Shown here: piece after piece, positions 58,691-64,000 of the stretch
Numbering within the stretch: the stretch's first letter is position 1
How the letters are laid out: every line of letters starts with the position of its first letter
NCBI RefSeq assembly: GCF_020497125.1
Contig: NC_059077.1
Span: 31,819,340-31,883,339 of the forward strand
Length of the DNA: 64,000 bases
Source of the DNA: Mauremys mutica
Lineage: Eukaryota; Chordata; Testudines; Geoemydidae
Direction of reading: 5' to 3'
Translations under genes and position numbers: made by a program
Notes under the pieces: generated by a model
What the model was told of the DNA's origin: nothing
Seen by the model: only the letters and a program-made list of their open reading frames with translations
Databases searched by the model: none

Positions 58691-61600
58691 TGAGGAGTTC
58701 AGGGTTTGTAATACTTTACGGTACACAGTTCGTTGCATGATCATGGATTGCTATGTGCACACAGAGCCCCGTTACATTTCTGGGGCTCTGCATGGGCACA
58801 GCAGTAGACTGGTGCACAATGAATTGGAGGATGAAGGCCTGATTCTGAATAATTTTAAGATTGAGTTTAAACACCCACAATCAAGGAAATTCTGAGTTCA
58901 GCCTGAAACAACATTCATGTTTTTTTATCTATTTTTTTTTTTAGACCCAGCAAAACACAGGGTATCAGAGTCCCAGAAGATTCAGGACCCTCATAATTCT
59001 TCACAAATAAATTGAAATTAGAGCATCCAGCTTCATATATACCAAGTTGTGACCATTTTCTGTCCTGAGGTTTTTTGTTTTGTTTTTTTAAACCCTTCCA
59101 TTTGATTTTATCTTTGTTTGAATCAAGTGGCACTTAAGTAGAATAAGAGGAAAGTGGAATGCATATGAGAAGCTTATTGGAGCAAATTACATAAAAATTC
59201 CTCAGGAGCCCAGAAAAGTGATGCTGGAAGCAGGGCTGCCCTAGACCAAATGACATCCCAGAGGAGGAGTGTCTTCAGTATGTTCCCCTCCCACTTGTTA
59301 AAAAATAAGGCATTCAAAAGTTTATTTTATTTGCAGCCCATTTCACGACTTTGCATAATTAATCCCTGTCATATAAGACTGACTGGCAATGCCCCGCCCC
59401 TAATATACCCACGAGGGGATGGCTGACAACATTCTAGGAGGTTTGTGGAAAATGTAGTTCTCAGAAATTTTGGAAGGTTCCACAAGATTCTACAAAGGTC
59501 CAGAACATTCTAGGACGTTAGTGAAAATGAATCTACATACGGAATACTTGAAACATTTTACTTGGAACATTCTATTTTCCCTTTTGTCACTAACAGCAAA
59601 AATAGGACCCTGAATCGGCGTCCCCCAAGCCCGGCACCCCAGGCAATTACCTGCCTCTAAATCCAGTCATGGTGGGAAGAACTTACACTTTAATAATAGT
59701 AGTTGTGAAAATTTTACTCTGCTGTTTTACCCAATCTTCCCTTTTTACATAAGAGTATGTGTGGGTGTACGGTGGTGGAATCTCCTAAAAATAGCATTTC
59801 TTAATTGAAATATTGTAGCATTGCAGTGAAATGCCACCCAAATAGTTGTATGAAAACTATCTTAGCTGTAGGAATTTTAACAGCAGCCGCATTCGAGTCC
59901 TTCAATGAGCTCTGCATGGGTGCACCCATATACAGCAACTTTCAGGATCAGGGTCCTGGTATTTTGACACACACCCCACCTGAAGAAGACAATGTGCCAG
60001 AAAGATACTGAATTATGATGCTAGTGTCAGTACACCTTCATAATGAGCTTGATTTTAAGGTGTTATATCTCAACTCTTAAACTTTGCTGCTTTTAACAAA
60101 ATAATAATAATTTGCATAGACCTCGGTCGTCTAGATGTCTTGTATTGAAATTGTCATGAGATGAAATTTTTTGAGGGCTTGGAAGAAAAATCTACAGAGA
60201 CTACATCTAAACTACATTTTTTCTAGGATTTTCTTATTCTAGTTGAAATGCTTTGGTTTTGCTTCCTCTCTCTCAAGAGATGAAGATAGGAATTTCAGAC
60301 TTCACATGATATTTATACAAGGACTTTTCTGTCTTGTAGCTGGATGCAGCTTTTGTCTATTTAATTAGATATAGAAATAATGTAGCAGGCTTTGCCAAAA
60401 TCTTCAGAGCCTGAGGGTGGCAAGAGTTCTCTTAAGTCTTGATCATGCACTCCTTTTATAACTAAAACTTTTTATTAAAGTAAATGAGAAGTTTTGTCCT
60501 GCATACAGGATTGGCCAGTACTGGCTTCTTTTAATAAGTTCCTGGACACTACATTCCCCTCGGCCTGCCTGTTGTCTTGGTTCTCCTTTTAATAATTTCT
60601 TGATATATATATTTGTACCTTTATATTATGAATTGTCTTATGTTAGTGCAGTGTGGCATTCTCCTGCTTTTCTTCTGGCTTTTACTTATAGAAGAGCAGC
60701 CAATTTAATTTTGTCACCATAATCTTAAAGGAGCCTTAAAGGAACACTTACATTTTTTTTTAATGTAATAGATGTCATAAGGTCCTGTGGTAACAAGTGA
60801 CTTGCCTACTATATTTTGGGTCCTCAATTTAACACTACCATTCAGAGTTGGCTGAGTTTTAGAGAAAATGTTTCCTATAAGGAATGTCAAATAGGATAGC
60901 TTAATATCCTATTCTGGAATAATTAGTTGGTAAAGCATTCAGATACCACGATGCTGATTCCTCTATAAGGGACATACTTAGGTGGACTCTGGAACCTTCG
61001 ATTCAGTTTCTAGCAAGGTTGACATCATCCTTCATCTTTCATTGGCAGATAAACTGTATACCTTGCAGTTTATTGTGTGGGGATCTCTTTTGGATGAGAA
61101 TTTAAACTGAGATCTTAGCTGCTCTGCATGGATTCTGAAGTGTCATAGTGCTTTTGGTAAGAATATGGGTATGCCATTGTCCTTGGTTGAAAAATGTGTT
61201 CCAGGCCTGACTAGGGCCACTGTCATTCCACTAAAAGGTAGTGTTTTTGTCAAGAGAAAAAGATGCTAGAATTTTAAATTATGAGGGTATTTGAATGATT
61301 GGCTTGATGGTCTTGTAGCAGCACAATGCTTTCTCTTATCCAAGTTCAAAATAGGGTTTGGTCCATACTGATAGAAGCTTGATGCAGTACAAAAGTGCCT
61401 AGATTATAAAAAGAGAATTTCTCTGGTAGTTTGAATTGAAGCTGTCTAGAATTAGAATGAGTAACTTCAAGCATCAGGCTCATTTGCAGTGGCCTAAACG
61501 AATCTTACAGTCTTGTGCACATGAGGCTTCTGATATTTCTCTCAGTTTTTGGGCAGGACAATATGGGTGTCGTCTGAGTTTGAAAATTATTCTTGGGATC

Positions 61601-61987
61601 ATTTTCCAGTAATCTGATGAGAAGTTCTCCTCTGGATTCTCTAGATGACCTTGATTGTTACTTATGACTCCAGTTGAAGTGGTTTATCATGCCACAGCAG
61701 TTAGGTACTTTGCAAAACATGTGCCATATTTGAACTTCTCAACAACGTTGACCTAATCATTGAAAGCACAAGGTCACAATACTCGACTATCAGTATGTGA
61801 AAGCAGAGATGTATTTATGGAGGTGGTGTAGCAGAAATTCTCCGAGCTTGTCATTAAATGCATGCTTTGCGTCCAAGCAAAATAGGAAACCCAGAGTAGT
61901 AGTTGAATCTTGTTCTTGAGTTTGTATGTATTGTAGCTATGCAATATATGTTCACAATAATTAGAAACCAATCTTGAGAACATAGAG

Positions 61988-62322
61988 CAGGAGTTGGCAA
62001 CCTCTGGCACGCGGCTCACCAAGGTAAGCACCCTGGCGAGTCGGGCCAGTTTGTTTACCTGCTGCGTCCGCAGGTTTGGCCGGTCGCGGCTCCCACTGGC
62101 CGCGGTTCACCGCTTCAGGCCAATGGGGGTGGCGGGAAGTGGCGTGGGCTGAGGGATGTGCTGGCTGCAGCTTCCCGCCGCCCTCATTGGCCTGGAGCGG
62201 CCAACCATGGCCAGTGGGAGCCGCGATTGGCCAAACCTGCGGATGCGGCAGGTAAACAACCTGGCCCAGCCTGCCAGGGTGCTTACCCTGGCGAGCTGCA
62301 TGCCAGAGGTTGCTGACCCCTG
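61988..62322. mobile_element. hAT-type hairpin MITE with 8-bp target duplication
   Basis: Left end CAGGAGTTGGCAACCTCTGG and reverse complement of right end CAGGGGTCAGCAACCTCTGG. Arms of about 150 bases are nearly self-complementary (e.g. gcggctcccactggccgcgg against its mirror). Flanking 8-mers ACATAGAG (61980-61987) and ACGTAGAG (62323-62330) match at seven of eight positions. CAG ends plus 8-bp duplication are the hAT signature. Local GC and CpG content is high and should not be mistaken for a promoter. Confidence 0.92.
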
Positions 62323-62987
62323 ACGTAGAGGAATGACAAAATAAAAAGAAACCCTGTTCATTTCCTCTCTTTCTGCTCTGCCAATCACAGAGGGAGAGCA
62401 TGGTAATGAATATAAAAGGTAAGGTAATCCCTTAAAATTTGTTTCCATAAACATACTTATCAGGTAATTTCATTGTTTTTGTTTGTTAGTTTAATGGAAC
62501 GTTGAGTGAAGAAAGTGGATTATATTGAATGAGCTTCAGAGATCTGGAGCTTGGTAGACCATACAACTGTGAAAATTATCTGGTGGTATACAAGGATATG
62601 AGCAGGCTTAACTCTCCCACCCCATTATTTTTTTTCTCTCTCTCTCTCCTGATTCTACTACCCCATTCTTTTCTCTCTGCATCTAGTCTCTCTCACTTCT
62701 TAGTTTGTCCAGTTTAGAAGTTGAAGAAAGAATCCATTTGCATAACCCTCCGATATTCAAACACTTCCAGAGATGTGGTTTCCAAGATCAGACTGATTAG
62801 CAATATGCGTTTCTAGTTATTTTCTAGGCTAGAACAGTTCTTATGCCTAGGATTTTTGAGCAAACTGAACTGATGGATTTAAAAATCTGCTTATCTGTGC
62901 TCTACTAGTGCCTGTTTGAATGTCTATTTTATGTGGCTATCTGTATACATACAAACGAACCCTTGGAACTGGTGACAGCTGCCATTG

Positions 62988-64000
62988 CAAAAACAACGAG
63001 TCCTTGTGACACCTTAGAGACTAACACATTTATTTGGGCATAAGCTTTCATGGGTTGTAACCCACTTCATCAGATGCATGGAGCGAAAAATACAGTAGAC
63101 AGGTATAAATATACAGCACATGAAAAGATGGGAGTTCCCTTACCAAGCGGGGGTCAGTGCTAACAAAGCAATTCAGTCAGGGTGGATGTGGCCTTCTCAA
63201 CAGTTGACAAGAAGGGGTGAATATCAACAGAAGGAAAATTACTTTTTGTAATGACCCAGCCACTCCGTCTTTATTCAGACCTAATTTGATGGTGTCAAGT
63301 TTGAAAATTAATTCTAGTGCTGCAGTTTCTCCTTGAAGTCTGTTTTTGAAGATTTTTGTTGAAGAATAGCCACTTTGAGGTGTGTTATGAGTGTCCAGGG
63401 AGATTGAAGTGCTCTCCTACTGGTTTTTGAATGTTACAATTCTTGATGTCTGATTTGTGTCCATTTATTCTTTTGCATAGAGACTGTCCAGTTTGGCCAA
63501 TGTACATGGCAGAGGGGCATTGCTGGCACATGATGGCATATATCACGTTGATAGATGTGCAGGTGAACGAGCCCCTGATGGTGTGGCTGATGTGGTTAGG
63601 TCCTATGATGGTGTTCCCTGAAGAGATATACAGATAGAGTTGACAGTGGATTTTGTTGCTGGAACAGTGGTTCCTGGATTAGTGTTTCTGTTGTGTGGTG
63701 TGTAGTTGCTGGTGAGTATTTGCTTCAGGTTGGGGGGGCTGTCTGTAAGTGAGGACTGGCTTGACTCCCAAGGTCTATGAGAGTGAGGGATCATCCTTCA
63801 GGATAGGTTGGGGGCTGTAGGTGATGGCTAGTGGTGTTCCATTACTTTCTTTTTTGGGCCTGTCCTGTAGTAAGTGACTTCTGGGTACCCTTCTGGCTCT
63901 GTCAATCTGTTTCTTCACTTCCCCAGGTGGGTATTTTAAGAACACTTGATAGAGATCCTGTAAGTGTTTGTCTCTGTGTGAAGGATTGAAGCAAATGCGG
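62988..64000 (-). mobile_element. Penelope-like element, GIY-YIG domain and 3' tail (runs off window)
   Basis: The minus strand reads, with frameshifts and stops, GPNHISHTIRGSFTCTSINV then IYAIMCQQCPSAMYIGQTGQ, SLCKRINGHKSDIKNCNIQK and PVGEHFNLPGHS: a GIY-YIG endonuclease with IYAI...MYIGQT at its start, the C-terminal domain of EN+ Penelope elements. Upstream (63660-64000) is a degraded linker with stops. The tail near 62990-63075 carries 'acccatgaaagcttatgc' and 'gtgttagtctctaaggtgtc'. Same orientation as the copy at 39832. Confidence 0.82.

Larger units (their letters stand above)
57540..64000 (+). other. NDUFS4: NDUFS4 intron 1 (start)
   Basis: No second coding exon with the conserved NDUFS4 core could be found up to the window end, in keeping with the long introns of this gene. 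It holds repeats listed separately. Open frames at 57768-58269 come from the CpG island and lack conservation that I recognise. Confidence 0.65.

Overview
The window is vertebrate nuclear DNA, most likely from a turtle. The diagnostic evidence is one multi-exon gene that translates as follistatin with chicken-like residues, a CpG-island first exon that fits NDUFS4, and a dense background of repeats typical of turtle genomes: CR1/L2-type LINE pieces, MIR/CORE-SINE copies, Penelope-like 3' ends and many short inverted-repeat DNA transposons. A crocodilian or another sauropsid is not excluded. There are no bacterial-type operons, CRISPR arrays, rRNA genes or functional tRNA genes.

Layout. Positions 1-25,700 are the upstream flank of FST: AT-rich intergenic DNA holding an L2-like LINE remnant (1-1240), LINE/SINE and MITE copies (about 6.7, 8.5-9.9, 15.4-15.9, 16.1-16.5, 17.5-19.0 kb) and no protein-coding gene that I can support. 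Around 23.5-25.7 kb the base composition rises and simple repeats, a CG-alternating tract and a candidate TATA box lead into follistatin. FST lies on the + strand with coding exons 25708-25789, 27507-27698, 28111-28329, 28687-28911, 29939-30169 and 30889-30971, giving a 343-residue preprotein with signal peptide, N-terminal domain, three follistatin domains and an acidic tail. An alternative acceptor at 30645/30646 would place a stop right after the third follistatin domain, as in the short, tissue-bound follistatin form. The 3'UTR runs to an AATAAA at 31942.

Positions 32,000-57,200 are the FST-NDUFS4 intergenic region. It contains a nearly complete and apparently young DNA transposon (43270-45814) with an intact 559-codon transposase-like ORF, CACTG termini and a TAA target duplication (CMC/Chapaev3-like), a Penelope-like 3' end (39832-40366), several non-autonomous DNA transposons, and a previously unremarked degenerate tandem array of about 126-152 bp units (55598-56530).

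Positions 57,250-57,900 form a CpG island. NDUFS4 exon 1 (57451-57539) encodes the start of a mitochondrial presequence and ends in a phase-2 donor, so everything from 57540 to the end is read as NDUFS4 intron 1. That intron holds a MIR copy, a hAT-type hairpin MITE with an 8-bp target duplication, and a second Penelope-like element whose tail carries a hammerhead-ribozyme-like core. FST and NDUFS4 are neighbours in the same order and strand in human, so synteny supports both calls. The two genes are not functionally linked: one makes a secreted activin/BMP antagonist, the other a complex I subunit.
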